A DNA stretch of 64,000 nt from Sipunculus nudus (GCA_026874595.1 CM049318.1:24571456-24635455), one strand, 5' to 3'. Shown: positions 1-12,889, numbered from the stretch's first letter. Numbers and translations: made by a program. Notes: generated from the sequence alone by a model not told the origin.

Positions 1-1548
1 TCTTACAATCCTATTCGGGTCGTTTATCTTCCCGCCCTAAATTGATTATTGTGATATAAATGCCAGCAGCAAAACCATGATTTCAACATAGATCTGGATA
101 TCCGGATTCTAGTGTGAAATCAATATGGCAGCACCAATGAGCGGTTTCGAGAAACTGTGAGGAATAACTTATGAATGTACAGTAAAGGAGAGGGACGCGA
201 CTCAAACTATTCCGATATTTGAACTCAGGCAAAATTCTATCTGCGAGAAGGTTAAGTAATAAGAGAAGTAATAAGAGAACATGTATCACCAAAATTTACA
301 CATGATAATGTTTTGTCTGGACCACACTGAAGCCATTAAATTATAGAATTGTTTGATTCCGATAAAACAGTTAAAAAAACTGTCTAAACAATTGCTTACT
401 TTATTAATAGATTAGAATATATATAATGTATATATTTTTCACCCGATAAATGTATACCCGTTTTGTCGCGGCACGATGGATCAAAACGACCTGGCTTACC
501 TTGGCGCAAACACACGTTAGCATATTTTAATTTTATGTATCATGGAATAGTAATTGTTTCCGCCAAAACAAATTTCCACGGGGGCCGAGAGCTCCGAGAC
601 CCCTGGGACCATCACTCTGAAACCCGTTTTATTATTGCGTAACATGGGAACCTGTGCGGAACAGGTTTGCTTAGTGTCCATCTGTGTGTTTTCATGGAAA
701 TTACTCATTACATGAGCTCTTCAATATACTGGCATGAAAGTGTGCATGTCGATAGGTCTTGGGTACTTTCCGCTTGTAACCAAGAATCGTGTGATCATCT
801 GCAATTGCTCTCGCACGGCGTCCAACCATGCATTTGTGTTGGGTGGAAATCACTCATATATCTAGTGGTTTAATGTATCGAAAAATTGAAATTTGGCACA
901 TCGTTCCATCTTGGATAGCTTTCAGGCAAACGACAAGTGATTGCATCTATAATCACGTACTCGCAGACACATCCATGCACTATTTTTTTCCGGAGAGTTT
1001 AGAGGAATCCGCCTGACATAGAGCACGTCCATTTACCTGTGATACCTTTATCTCGTACTCAGGTCAAGCGGCCTAACCTGTAACAGTTATTGATTGACGT
1101 TCAACTATAAATCATTTTTAGTGAAAACTACACATATCTCAGGAGTGGATCTGTGAAACAGCCTGTAATTTGCACTATCATCCGACTTTTACAGTTTTGT
1201 CCCAAAGCAGAAAGGTGGTCCAACTTACCGCATATACCTTTGGAGAAGATCGTACCGGTCTGGATATCTGCATGTCCCTATATCTAAGTATGGCATGATC
1301 TTGATAGCATGACTGGTGGTGCAACCTAATTTTTTTTAGATTCGTCCATCTTTCCGTCTCAGGATGCTAAGGCATCTCTGATGCCACCAATTTGGTGATA
1401 TGTCACGTCTGTGATTCGACAGATAAATGTAGTCGCTTGTCAACCGCCGAATTTTTATTTCAAGTTACAATGTGTTACTACCTTTTACATATAGTTAAAC
1501 ACAAGATCAGTTGGAATTTACTCTAACTGCCATCAATTGAAAATATGC

Positions 1549-2745
1549 CTTTTTTTCAGGTGACCTGATTACTAGGACAAACCTTGATAATGCATAACCG
1601 GTGACATGTTCCATTTGTTTCCACAGCATGGAAGGACGGCAGCCGGGAGGTTTGTCCTGTCTACATTCATTCTGTAACGAGTGTCTCCAGCATTGGCACG
1701 AGAAACTTCAGAGAGAGAGACACTGTTCAAAGACTCAAGTAGAATGCCCCACCTGTTCGATGAAGTCGGCTCTACCATCTGGAGACATCTCAAGCTAGCC
1801 CATTGATATCAATGTTCAGCAGTATGTTGAACATTTCACCAAAGAATCGAAATTTATTTCTTGTCAGTTCTGTAAGTCTAAAGAAGTAAAGCGGCATGCA
1901 TAAAGTACTATGTACTTTGATGTGAGGACTGAAGTGATAAGCACAAGAAGCCACCTTTGTTTAGATCTCATGAACTGACGCGAACTCTCTGTGAGATGAA
2001 CGGGGCGGCACTTCAGGGTGTTTGCACGACCGAGTGTATGGTTTGTGTGCATTGCGTTAGGGACGAAAAACACAAGGGTCCGTCATTGGAAGATATGTCA
2101 ACAGGGATTAAGAGGATTAAAAGTAAAGTAGGAAAATGCACAGTGGAGTTAGAAGAATTCAAGAGAATAGGAGAAATGGAATTGACAGAAAAATGACAAC
2201 ACATTTAACCATTCCAGTGCATAGGAGACATGAAAGGAACACTTGATCAAATGAAGAAAACGATTGAAAAACTGGGGAATGAAAGAGCGGATCACGAGAG
2301 CCTATGTTAAAAGATAGACGTTGTATTTGAGGAATACAAAGCTCACAGTAAACGGGTGTCCACAGCCTTTTCGAACGGGGACAGACTACTGGTAGACCAA
2401 AATGCTGCAGTTAAAGACGTGATACAGTTAGCTGAGGTCCCGAAGGAGCAGATGTGTAGTCTGCTGTGAACTGCGTTGGAAAGCAAGATATACTTGACCC
2501 CTGGTGTCTTTGTGGAACACCTTACGCAGCCATTATTGTTTGTGATATAAGCAGCGGACCTGCTTTTTACAAAGTGCCCAAGGACTCTACAAAGACTCGG
2601 CTAAATGATAACGGTTTAGCCGCGTGGGTACATGGCGGTGACGTTTACGTTTACAGACGGCGTTACCGTTACTCAAATAAAACAGGATTGTTCCACCGGC
2701 AGTTCATGTTTTGCACTGCCCACATTTTTTATCAGAAATAAAACA
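1549..2745 (+). pseudogene. TRIM-like RING / B-box / coiled-coil gene remnant
   Basis: The frame from 1601 shows a C3HC4 RING finger, CSIC, CLHSFCNEC and CPTC with the usual spacing, the N-terminal domain of TRIM-type E3 ubiquitin ligases. A TAG follows at 1796. In a shifted frame 1805-1905 gives a Cys-rich B-box-like stretch (SCQFCKSKEVKRHA). From 1957, CTTECMVCVHCVRDEKHKG is a second B-box-like segment leading into charged heptad-rich coiled coil (to about 2460), with further stops at 2194 and 2306. A splice-acceptor-like tttttttcag precedes the RING at 1549-1559. The multiple stops and frame changes point to a decayed gene, although unseen introns could explain one or two of them. No ATG begins the RING frame. 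In intact relatives the domain acts in ubiquitination, often in immune signalling. Confidence 0.7.
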
Positions 2746-2960
2746 TTTTCGTTTCACTATTATACAAACAATATGTACTGGTGACTCTGAATTATCGGAC
2801 AATTACTAAGATGCTAATATATCGCCAATTATATATCCAATATCATTGTACAAATGTAAACAGTTCAACTGTCCCGACGCTTTTCAAATAATTCATGCAA
2901 TACAGGAATCACGAAGGCTAAACAAATAATAATATGTTATGGGTAGTATTTTGAATGCAT

Positions 2961-2961
2961 A

Positions 2962-3042
<81 letters not shown>
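2961..3042. repeat. (TA)n microsatellite
   Basis: An almost pure TA run of about 80 bases in block A left copy. The paralogous place in block A right copy has no such run. Confidence 0.95.
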
Positions 3043-3044
<2 letters not shown>

Positions 3045-3371
3045 ATTAAGAAGATTTAAGAAATGTCCTGAGGCATGAACGAGTGATTAACACAGACCAC
3101 CAGACTGTTTTGCGACATTATCTTCGAGCAGTAAGTATTGCTGATCTCTTCATGTCGTTTTATTTCATGTCACATTTGTGTTGTGTGTGGCATCGTTGCT
3201 GAAGTAAATACTGTTTTTTTTTTATTATTTGAACGAAACGTATCGAGATGGCATCAATAAAACAATACCATACCTTTTCCTGTGGTATTCGTACAATATT
3301 GAAATATGTGATCCTTGTTCTCGGTATCCTTCATAGCGCTATTTAATAATTCTCGGTACTCTTGACACTAG

Positions 3372-3731
3372 GACCATTTGCTGGAACAAGTGACAGTCGG
3401 GATAAGGGCCATTAAAGAAAACGTTAGAAAATATACCAGGAAGTTAGAGGATTTGGGAAGAATAGGAAATGCAGAGGTGAAGGAAAAACGAAAATACACT
3501 GAACCCTACCGGTGTAAAGATGACATAAAATGATCACTTGATATGATAAAGATTTTCAAAAGCATCCATTTGAGTGATTTTCCTGGTTTTTCAATTGGAG
3601 GATATCATGCCCCGAGAACAGCCGTACAGCCTTCGCCAAAGGACGCAATGGCTTTGTCGCTTGTTATTCACAAAATAGGATTAAGGTCTATAGTGTGTAT
3701 GAATAAACCCTGCTGTCAGGGACAGATTTGA
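3372..3731 (+). pseudogene. TRIM-like coiled-coil exon fragment
   Basis: From about 3375 the frame reads a charged helical stretch (IRAIKENVRKYTRKLEDLG, then RIGNAEVKEKRKY). It resembles the coiled coil at 2100-2280 of the upstream TRIM remnant (IKRIKSKVGKCTVELEEF, RIGEMELTEK). It ends in stops near 3531, and a related second frame continues to 3731. A cactag acceptor-like site lies just before it. No RING or B-box is attached. A closely related copy is at 21890-22250. I see it as a leftover of a duplicated TRIM-like gene. Confidence 0.5.
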
Positions 3732-3854
3732 GCATGTTTCACTTGACATTTGACCCTGTATCTATATATGTTATTTTCTTAATGTTGTAGGATTAATGAA
3801 ATACTCATAAATTTTTCACATTGTATATATTATGTAATGTTACATAATAATCAA

Positions 3855-3890
3855 TATAATCATTATTATTATCATTATTAGTATTATTAC

Positions 3891-3924
<34 letters not shown>

Positions 3925-3925
3925 A
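3855..3925. repeat. (ATT)n microsatellite
   Basis: Imperfect ATT/TTA trinucleotide run; the paralogous site near 22460-22505 is shorter. Confidence 0.9.
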
Positions 3926-4234
3926 ATATATTTTCAAATATAATATTATATGCAAAACGAAAATCCATCACGAATAAATGGGAGAAAAAAATAGATAACA
4001 GAGATAACAGCAAAAAGAAGATTCATCATCGCAAGCATTTCAAAGGCATTGTGCTCACTAGCCGCAATCTTTTGTATAAAAGCCTGATGTTACATGTTGG
4101 ATTAAAAATAAGTTCAAAATGAATTAAATTTAACTACAGCGTTTTTAACTTGAAATACCCGATTTTTGAACCTGGTCTAGGGTTTACAGCACAGAGCTCA
4201 AAACAAGGAGAATCGGGGATCGAATCTCAGCCAA

Positions 4235-4475
4235 AAAGGGGGGGGGGGGTACTTAGAAGCCACATAGCTAAAATGATATAGGTTGAAGTAACTTAATTTC
4301 AAATTTCCAAGGAGGCTTCTTATTGATCTCTATGGATGTTCACTTACAAGCTTCTAATGTAAGCGGTTACGATTTATTCCTACGGAAGGTCAAACGGCCA
4401 GACGGTCGGACGGACGACGGAAGGACAAAACGCCATAGTTATACCTCAGTTGACTTTCAGTCTGCTTAGCAAACG
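4235..4475. repeat. About 240-bp poly-G-headed dispersed repeat, copy 1
   Basis: Begins with a G run, then tacttagaagccacatagct, a mid region tgttcacttacaagcttcta, and ends acggccagacggtcggacgg...ttgactttcagtctgctt. Related copies at 24350-24595, 38233-38480 and 47561-47790. Confidence 0.75.
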
Positions 4476-4779
4476 ATGGTCACGTCAAAATGAGAAGCAC
4501 ATAAGGAGCATTGGTCATGGAACGAGGGATAAAATTAACTAAATATTATGGGGATACGATCATTTTCTACAATGGTATGAAGTAAAATCTGTGTTCAGGT
4601 TTTTCGGTGATCATGATATTCGAAAAAATTTGACCAAACACAACAATGTAATCTAAACAAAAAATTCCGTCAAGGAACAAACACCGATACTAACTAACAA
4701 CGGGACATACGGGACTAACTAAGATGCTGGACGAGCCTTTGATTTCTGCAAGCAATAAACAACAGCCAGGAGAGTAAAC

Positions 4780-4925
4780 GGGCATAACCCTGGCCACCTG
4801 GGTACGTCTAAGGCCGGTGGATTTCTCCGGGTTTTCTGGTTTCATTCACCAGCTAGACCATCAAACGCCTTGATCTGAGTGATTAGTTAATAGCTATTCG
4901 TAAAAAATCATGTAAAATAAATGTT
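4780..4925 (+). mobile_element. tRNA-derived SINE (family SB), head mostly deleted
   Basis: Orthologous to 24868-25085, but most of the tRNA-like head, including the B box, is deleted. The centre aggccggtggatttctccgg and the tail gattagttaatagctattcg remain. Confidence 0.65.
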
Positions 4926-6546
4926 TATATGAAATGAAACATATCAAAAACTAACGAACATGCAACAGACTCATAAACACGATGATGGGCCTTAAGTCGC
5001 CAGCTTCCAACTTTAATAAAATAAACTTTTGTTTCGTCTATTGCTGATTAATTCACAAATTATCTTTACATTTTTTTTCATTTGGCCTGTGATACAATCT
5101 TTTTATTCGTCGAGGGTTGTTTGTCTTTCTATTTGTTGTGAAAACATATTTTTGGCTGAAAGTCATCTAAAGTTATAGTAGTTTCCGTTTTCATGATCGC
5201 AATAAAACTACTCTGCACTAAGTTAGAGTTCATAAGATCATAGAGTTGACGTTATATGCCTTAAACAATAGAAAGTTGTGTGGCCTTTGATTTTTATATT
5301 TGACAAAACTATACATGTATATGCAAACAAACATACTGTAATGACTGTTATCCAATTTTTCAGGAACAGCTGCAAATATCTCAAACATTTATACTGATCG
5401 TGTAACTTGTAAGTTGTAGATGGCACCACCTGTGATGACACATGTTCTGTAGATCAAAAGGTAAATTCTACTTTTCAGGTCAGACAGAAAATATAACATT
5501 TTCTCTTTCATGCCATTGTTATTCTTAAGAGTAAGAGTAATTAAATCAGTATGAATGATTGAATCATTTAAAGGCGTCGCCAATATGGAACTTTGCAACT
5601 TTTTGCTGATAATAAATGTTGATGATTAAACGCCCTAGCATAAAAATTATTATGTCTGCCATTTAAAAATAATATGCATATAGGTTTTTGTAAATTCTCC
5701 TTGCACACACCACATTAGGTCACTGTGGCATATATTTATGTGTTGTGAAAATCAGCTTGGTTCCAGGATTTAGTTGAGCGTCATGGCCCATGACCTTCAT
5801 GTTTTTTTCTTTAATTAGGGTATTTCCAATAACAAGTAATAACATTATTTTAATTGAGAATATTAATTAGGTGGAAAGATTGTATAAGTGCTTATCAAAA
5901 GCAAATACTAAAGCAAATACCGGTACTTAAATTTAAATATACGGCGAAGACACAAAATTTAAAAGACTGTCCTGTAAAGTATATTGCTACATTGTACAGC
6001 TTTGTGAATAAAGATAATTAAGCAAATATCCTCTTTGAAAAACACTATCATGATCTATTTTGCATATAAATATATTTTTATGACCGAAACAAATATATTT
6101 TTGGACATGCTATAAAAAAAATAGAAATGCCCAGAGTTCATGCAGTTGTTATTTACTGTTACATGAATGATCAAAATACAAAAATCTGAAGTTCTGGAGT
6201 TTATAACAAATGTTTTCATATATCTGCAAGATACAGGTTTTTATAGTTTCCAATTGGGTTGCTTAAAGATACCTTACATTTAATCTTTAATTAAAGACAA
6301 TCTCCTTTATCGGCCATATTACGCAATATACAAACACCAGCAATGGCCTCATTATATATGCAAAATACAAAAAGGTCCACCGACATTGGATGGAATTACA
6401 TTATAACCAAACCAGGGACCTCTGACAATCCCGGTCATAAAATATTTTTAGTGTCACCAAACTGTTTGTATGTCCATGCTGATGAAGAACCCTAATTCCT
6501 ATGTATTGTGTATTAATCAATGATCGTGCTCACATAACATAATACG

Positions 6547-6550
<4 letters not shown>

Positions 6551-6629
<79 letters not shown>

Positions 6630-6640
6630 ATTTATATATT
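6551..6640. repeat. (TA)n microsatellite
   Basis: TA run with TATG and TTTA interruptions. The surrounding 5970-6700 shows no gene. Confidence 0.95.
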
Positions 6641-6699
6641 AAATATATACATAAATGCACATACACTGACAGAAACCTACAAAAATGTTGGGTGGGTGA

Positions 6700-8122
6700 G
6701 GTTTTAAATTGTGCGTTGGGCGGTTGACCCAATGATTATGATTTGAACTCCCCGCGTCACTGGCAACCAAGAGGGGTGGTTTGACCCTGATTGGCTGTGG
6801 CTACATGTGGCTACAGCCAAGCAACACATTTGGCTGCCCCTAAAATACTAGTCATTTTATGTACTGGTTACTTTAGTGTTACCCAACTGTCTAGGAACAA
6901 TTCAACAGCCATTGTGCATTGTAAACAAAGAAACATTAAACTGACAACCATGTACTTGTTGGTAAATGGGGACAACTTTATTCCATGGTCTACAGTGGCA
7001 ACAAATGTGGCCCCAGGAAAAAAAGTACACAGAGTTAAAGGCCCTGACATCTTTCCATTTAAAAATTCCGACCACTGCCATCTCACTGTAACTCCAAAAA
7101 TACCCAAACTTAAGAGAGGGTGATAGAGGATCCCAACATATAAGCGTACAGTTGATGGGATGGTAGAGGGGTATGTAGGTAAGTGCTGTTGGCATTACTT
7201 TTCCAATCACCCATGATGCGTATCACATTTGTAGAGAGTCCATACTGGAGTCACCAGGAGGCCCCTCCCCTTCTGAAACTGTGTCCTGAGTAATCTGAAG
7301 TATTTAAGCCTGTGGTGTTCATGGGATGTGTCAATTTTCTGTCAAATTTACTTTGCCTGAGGAACTCCAATGGTTTTTAGTCAAGAAAGGTGGAAATGAA
7401 TCAGAGGAAGGCTTTGTCAAGGAGAAAGCATTTATTATATCCCACAACGGATGTGATTTAAGGTAGGGGAGGGGTAGTTATAGATGTCTTTGTCTTAACT
7501 GTATTGTTTTTGATTTTCTCAGTGTAACCAAAATGCCTGCTGATGTAATAAGAAAATCACTACGCCCCAAGTGGCACGTGGGATCAAACATGGTCAGGGA
7601 GCTAATTAACATGTCCCATGTTCTGAGTAAGCCAGAAAACACCCGCAAACAGGCAGCCCAAAAACTTGCATCTTCGATTTTTGACAGGTTGAGATAAAGT
7701 TTCATTTTCAGCAAAATGTTAGGTGTAATAGGCAGTTTCCTATGAATAACCCCTCCCTTAGTTCTTTTAATGCCTAACAGAACAGACTGGAGAAAATAAT
7801 TTTCTACTAGTGGATTAGGCACGCCTGTCTATTTATGCAAAATTCTTATAATATTAAGGTATTGGTTCACTGTGCTATACTTCCTAGATCGCGTTAAATA
7901 GGCTGCATAGTGACTTAGGTTATAGCTGGTGACAGGGACTGGAAATAATTGTGCGTTGATGCGGCGGCCGACCCATTGTTTATGATTTAAAGTCCACCCG
8001 TCACTGGCAGCCAGGAGGGCTGGCTTAACCTTGATTTTCTGTGGCCACATGTGACCACAGCCAAGCAACGCCATTGGCTGCCCCTAAAATACCAGTCATT
8101 TTATGGACTGGTCACATTACTG
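6700..8122. repeat. Dispersed block C with about 150-bp direct repeats at its ends
   Basis: 6712-6872 and 7951-8122 are direct repeats (both contain gtgcgttg, then gtcactggca, gccaagcaac and ttggctgcccctaaaatac). Each has a near-palindrome around ctgtggccacatgtg. The interior, about 7045-7530, recurs beside the other sulfotransferase copies at 50900-51350 and 56925-57430. No domain recognised in the short frames here. The repeats could be termini of an unidentified element. Confidence 0.6.
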
Positions 8123-8787
8123 CTTCCCTTTTCTATAGCTATTTAGTATTATCTACAGAATATGTAAATCTGGTTAAACTAAAATGTTTTATTGTCTTCA
8201 TATGTCCAGAAGATTAAGTTGTGAAAGCTAAATATTGATCTCAGAGCATCCTTAAGAATTGGAATTAACTAAAACATCAGAACTAAGAACACGCACAAAC
8301 ACACCGACTGTTAAAGACTACATGATGGAACAATCAACACTTACAAAAGGATAAAACATATAAACTCAATACAGGTTTTAACAAATGACCACAAGCATAC
8401 TATAGCCAAAAATAAATTTGTTTCTCCTCTAGATAATCCTATCACACCCTATGTAGAAAATGATTAAAATCACATTCACTAAGCAAGCAGTCTTTCATGT
8501 CAGCTTGCTCTTGCCTTGCACCCAGTTCAGTATTTATAGACCTTATCTATTTACATACCTTAGTTTTTCCGCTCTATCTCCTCCGAATTTCTGATATACT
8601 TTGGGCCTATAACAATAAAAAAAATATCTTAGGTATCATCTTTATCGTTGCTGAAGGACCGCCTATCACGGGAGACCCTCACTTCCTCGACTGTGGTGCT
8701 CGAGGCCCATCTTTTCTATCTAAAAAAATAATTTCCCTCCCTAAATATGCCATAAAAGCAAAGGAGTTACTTTTTATACTTTGACAT

Positions 8788-9811
8788 TCTATATCCCAAT
8801 AAGTCAAAATCTAATTTGTAAATATCTAGCAATGTTAAACGGTCAGATCTTGACACTGTTATAATCAGTTTCATCATCCGGATCGATAAATCCAGACTCA
8901 GTCCAATGTTTGATAATAGTTTGTTTTACATTTTGGTATTTCTTACACATGTTTAAATCTTTTGTTGTTGCGTTTTTTAAGGGATTTCTACAGGCCGCCT
9001 CTACAATAGAATCTTCACTTGTTTCTAAGCTGTCAGTATTTTGTATCCTGGACTGGCACATCATTAGGTTTAAATCCGCATTGTAAGTGTCTAATGTGGC
9101 AACAATATCATTATCTACCTCACATGGCAAACATGTGCGGTAATATGGTCTCCAGTGCGCATTGGGAATCCTCTTCTCCCCATTAAAACATACTTGACAA
9201 ATTCCGGAAATGTGATATTAAAAGGACAATCCTTCTTTTCCACAGAATAGTTTGGTCGATACTTCTCAAAGATAAACTTGCCATATTTTTTTTAATGAAT
9301 CGAAAATTCATATTAAAAAAATTACATATATATGCCGACCACAGTCGTGTGAACGGATCTCTTTCAACCATTATTTTGAGATAGGTTTTTTTCAGGTTAT
9401 CATGCACCCCGTGTTGTGAAGACAGTAACCTTAGCGAATACCTTGAACCTGCTTTAGCCAACTTATATAGTATTATCTTATGTTTGTCAAATACAAGCAA
9501 ATTCTGATAGCTCCACCTGCTCGAATTCTCGCTTTCCGAGCCATCTGAACTTGATTTGCAACCGTCCATTCTGAATCGGTCTAACGCCCGTTGAAGTTCA
9601 TCCTCGTCAGTCCCAATATGCTGATTGGTCCTTCATTATTACATTCTTTATCAGGGGAAATGATGTCTATATTCCATTGAGGCCCGAAACGTACGTCAAT
9701 CCAACGATACATGAAACAACTGATTAAGACAATTAGCACCAAGAAAATAAGCTCGTAAAAGACTGTTCCAAAAATTGTCTTCTGTTTCGAAGCGTCCTGC
9801 CTTTTTGACAT
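8788..9811 (-). pseudogene. Sulfotransferase copy ST1: multiply deleted pseudogene
   Basis: Three frame fragments correspond to the ST4 protein: the N-terminal anchor (9811-9581, starting MSKRQDASKQ), the PAPS-binding region (9569-9183, with KLAKAGSRYSLRLL and RDPFTRLWSAY), and the HxRPYYRTC/PCEVDNDIV region (9130-8843). Compared with ST4 it has lost about 45 bp near 9520 (RIREVCKTDIARN segment), about 36 bp near 9390 (ENLSAEEREYKL segment), a few bases near 9180, and most of the C-terminal 90 codons by a deletion at about 8857, where the SRSDL segment joins directly to the TDY segment. There are extra T residues near 9290. It keeps the splice-acceptor-like tttccag before the ATG. With frameshifts and a missing C-terminus it cannot encode the enzyme. 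Confidence 0.88.
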
Positions 9812-10460
9812 ATCTGGAAATTAAAAAAAGCATAAATACAAGACCAATGAGCTCAAAGGACACATAATTCTTATTCGAATATCATATTTAATATGCCAAC
9901 TGCTTAACTTAATATTTAAAAAAAGTGGATTTTTATGACTTAAGTATTTTCAGTCCCTTAGTTTTAATCAAAGATATATCTAAAACATAAGTGTTTATGA
10001 AAGAAGATTTTGACAGAGCACGTCAGTCATGGTAAATGTAACATGGAAGTCAAGATTATAGGCCATTCAATAGTGAAGGCACATTTACTGGTTCAGTCTT
10101 AGGATACCAAATTGATTAACATTATGTCATGTTGACAGCACTTTATATTAAGCGCAAACACGAAAGCATCATATACGTGACGTTTTAAATTCCATAAAGC
10201 TCCTATTTGAAAGAAGTTCATATTCATTTCATTCCACTTTAAGGAAAAAATAATCTTTATTTTTAAGTGCCATCTCCTGCAGCCTAAATTTACCATGAAC
10301 AATATGTCCATAAAATGTTGTGCACATAGCCCCAGCAATTTCTCGATTATTACTTAACTTGCATCACATTATATTTAGACAATTTATATCTTCAAAATAT
10401 GTTATCAGCGACAATTAAGACTTGGAAAAAATTCTAAAAATAATTTAACTCCATATATAC

Positions 10461-11193
10461 CAGTGTTAGATTTAATGCAAATGTATTTGCATTTTCATTT
10501 TGCATATTTGCATTCGCAGTCGAATACAATGCTGATGAAGTGCGTTTCCTTTTGTATTTAGAAGAGGAAATACTTTGCATTTGCATTTGAAGTAAGGGAC
10601 ACATATCAAATACAATTCTTTAAATAATTTCTAGCAATGGTGATATTTAATATCCTGTCAAATAACAAGATCAGCATAAAAATATCAGGGTAAATTTTTA
10701 GTGTATCTCCTAAAGTCCTTTTTCCAAATGATTTACTCTCCTGAAATACTTGACAGTTGTAAAACATAATTCACACATTTATGTACTCGTATACAAATCC
10801 TGCTTTGTGTTAACTGAGAATGCGGGTAATTTGGATTTGCTCACTGGGAATAGCAAGGTTCAATCTGTTCTTTGACATGGATTAAGGTGAAGACACTCCA
10901 AAGGTCTCATCACAGCTAGATCTGTAGTTTTCAGATAAGGAATTTGACATGAGCTGCAACCCCCTCCATTATTTGGAGGACAATGCCCACCATATATCTG
11001 GCCTAGCAATATTTAGACAGAGATACAGCTGTAACTCCACGTCATCGGTGACTGTAGAAAGTATTTCTCTTTTTAATGGGAAATATCTTCCTTACAGAAC
11101 GTCACAGTCTATCTGACAAATTGTTTGAAACACTCATGTACATCGAGTGTGATTTATATGTGATTTAAAATTTTCCCTTGCTGTAATTAATTT

Positions 11194-11244
<51 letters not shown>

Positions 11245-11631
11245 CATCAAGTAAGTTTAACAAGGTGCAACTAGAGATTAAAGGAATTAAGTTAATTTTG
11301 ACCTAAACAGAGCTTTATTCATTATTTTATGCTTAGTTTTCAATAGAATTGAAAGTTTAATTTTGTCATGTATGTATTAATGTACAAAATTATATAAATA
11401 GCACAATACGATTTCATATAATACATGTAATACAGTATTAACCGACGACATCATTTGCTTTTGAATGCCCTTAATATTCATAATGTCCTCAAAATTATGC
11501 ATTTGCAATTGAAAATATTTAAACGTGTATGCATTCAAGGGGAATGAGTGAGAAAGCATTTGCATTTATTAAAGCAACATAGTATTTGCATTTGCATTTA
11601 ATGCATCAGATCGAATTTGAATCCAACCCTA
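10461..11631. mobile_element. hAT-like non-autonomous element in ST1 5' flank
   Basis: The left end starts CAGTGTTAGATTTAA. The reverse complement of the right end starts TAGGGTTGGATTCAA. Both fit the YARNG start typical of hAT ends and match each other at most positions. Multiple subterminal GCATTTGCATTT / ATGCAAAT motifs occur near both ends, as hAT elements often show. Flanks share ATATAC at both sides, possibly an eroded 8-bp duplication. The interior holds a TA run and a single 47-bp unit that has become a minisatellite in the ST2 locus. No transposase. Class assignment is tentative. Confidence 0.5.
11193..11240. repeat. (TA)n microsatellite inside hAT-like element
   Basis: Pure TA run, absent from the ST4-flank copy at the same place (about 60595). 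Confidence 0.95.
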
Positions 11632-11944
11632 CATATACCTATGTAAAAACCATTTTCCTGGGGATTCGTTCTGCAGGATATGGATGGTGAAACATATTTT
11701 TTGCCTGATCAAATTGGTAAATGACATTTTGTCTTACAGGAACAATTAAAAACGGTGACGTCTCCGGCAGTTATATACACAATCCAGTCAAGTGGTAAAT
11801 ATTTCGAAATATCCTAACGATTTTTCTGAGTTAAAGTTAGAAGGGTAGATGATTATAGTTCTAACGTTTAGGATTTGTGCCTTGTTAACGGACGACCAGA
11901 CGCTGAGACGTCAAAACACTAAGGCAACGGACAAACGATTGCCG

Positions 11945-12365
11945 AATTGCAACTGCTCGCCTAAAGATGGCATTTCGGTGCGATGAGCGGTTATTTATAA
12001 GAGTTTCGACTTTCTTGTGGTGACAGTTTCGAACCCATATCAGCGGCCTTACACAAATTTCGGAATTGTGACTGTTACCGATGGCATTACATTGCGATAG
12101 AGTTGTGGCAGATCGTTACATTCTAGTGGTAACATGTTCGTTCTCAATATCAAAGGACTTATTCATACTGTGGGACTGCGAATGCTCGCCTGATAATGTA
12201 GTTTTTTTTAACTCTAAATAAGAGTTGTGGCAGGTGTTGACTTTCTTGTGGTAACAATTTCGTCCCCAATTAAAATGAACCTATTCAAACTGCGACTTCT
12301 CGCCTATAGATGGCGTTTCGGTGAGATGGAACGGTTGTTTAAAAGAGTAGTGGGAGGTGGTGACT
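11945..12365. repeat. About 115-bp tandem repeat, four units
   Basis: The phrase 'actgctcgcctaaagatggc' and variants begin at about 11948, 12066, 12179 and 12292, each followed by ttcggtg, then ttgtggtaaca and tttcg. The ST4 locus has only about two units (61206-61390). No coding content. Confidence 0.75.
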
Positions 12366-12733
12366 ATCTTGTCGTTTGAGTGGTTTGTCACAGTTTTTCA
12401 CGCGAATTTCTTGACCGGTTTGTCTGCCAATGCAAAATTTATAAGATGTGCCTAGATGTGGTCTGCCGCGACCTTGTTTTTGGCCACTTATTCTTCGTGT
12501 CTCATAGCTTGATGGTGTTTTGCAATTTTCGTGCCCAACTTACTGCAACTCTGACCGCTGTGAGCCTTACGACATGTCATATATTTTTTCTGGTATGCAG
12601 TACATACTGCGTCTTTTAGGGGGAGGTATAAGTACGGTTTACGTACGGGCTTCAAGGACGTAGCCAGGATTTAGAGAAAAAAGGGGTTGTTTGCATAACC
12701 CGCAGGGCAAAAGGTCAAAGCGGATATTACATA

Positions 12734-12734
<1 letters not shown>

Positions 12735-12764
<30 letters not shown>
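12735..12764. repeat. (TG)n microsatellite
   Basis: About 15 TG units; the ST4-flank copy (about 61780) has only tgtgtgtatg. Confidence 0.95.
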
Positions 12765-12765
<1 letters not shown>

Positions 12766-12889
12766 AATACAATTTTATAATTCTTACTCTGATTTTTGTA
12801 ACTTGATTACTAAGGAAGCTAGGGAGGTCTAGTTTTCTTTTATCCCGTAGAGCTTAATTAGTATTACTTGATTTATTTCAAGCATCCGG

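Larger units (their letters stand above)
1..5970. repeat. Segmental duplication block A, left copy (pairs with 21000-26250)
   Basis: Aligns in order with 21000-26250: 1-840 with 21001-21610, 3100-3720 with 21635-22240, and 3945-5970 with 23244-26230. Large indels separate the two; the TRIM remnant at 1.6-2.7 kb is present only here. Diverged, with many small indels, so it is not recent. Apart from the TRIM remnants, repeats and SINE pieces listed separately, I see no gene in 1-1540, 2760-3370 or 3740-5970. Confidence 0.8.

Noticed and set aside
6791-7210. Three overlapping frames of 79-110 codons near 7 kb
   Set aside because: All lie in block C repeat DNA on opposite strands. The related copies at 50.9 and 56.9 kb do not keep any of them.
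12380-12619. A frame of 79 codons with a similar frame at 61387-61605, as a possible conserved small gene
   Set aside because: The similarity is explained by the 9.8-12.9 / 59.2-61.9 kb duplication. Changes fall at all codon positions, the left frame has no ATG (it opens on GTG), and the C-termini differ.
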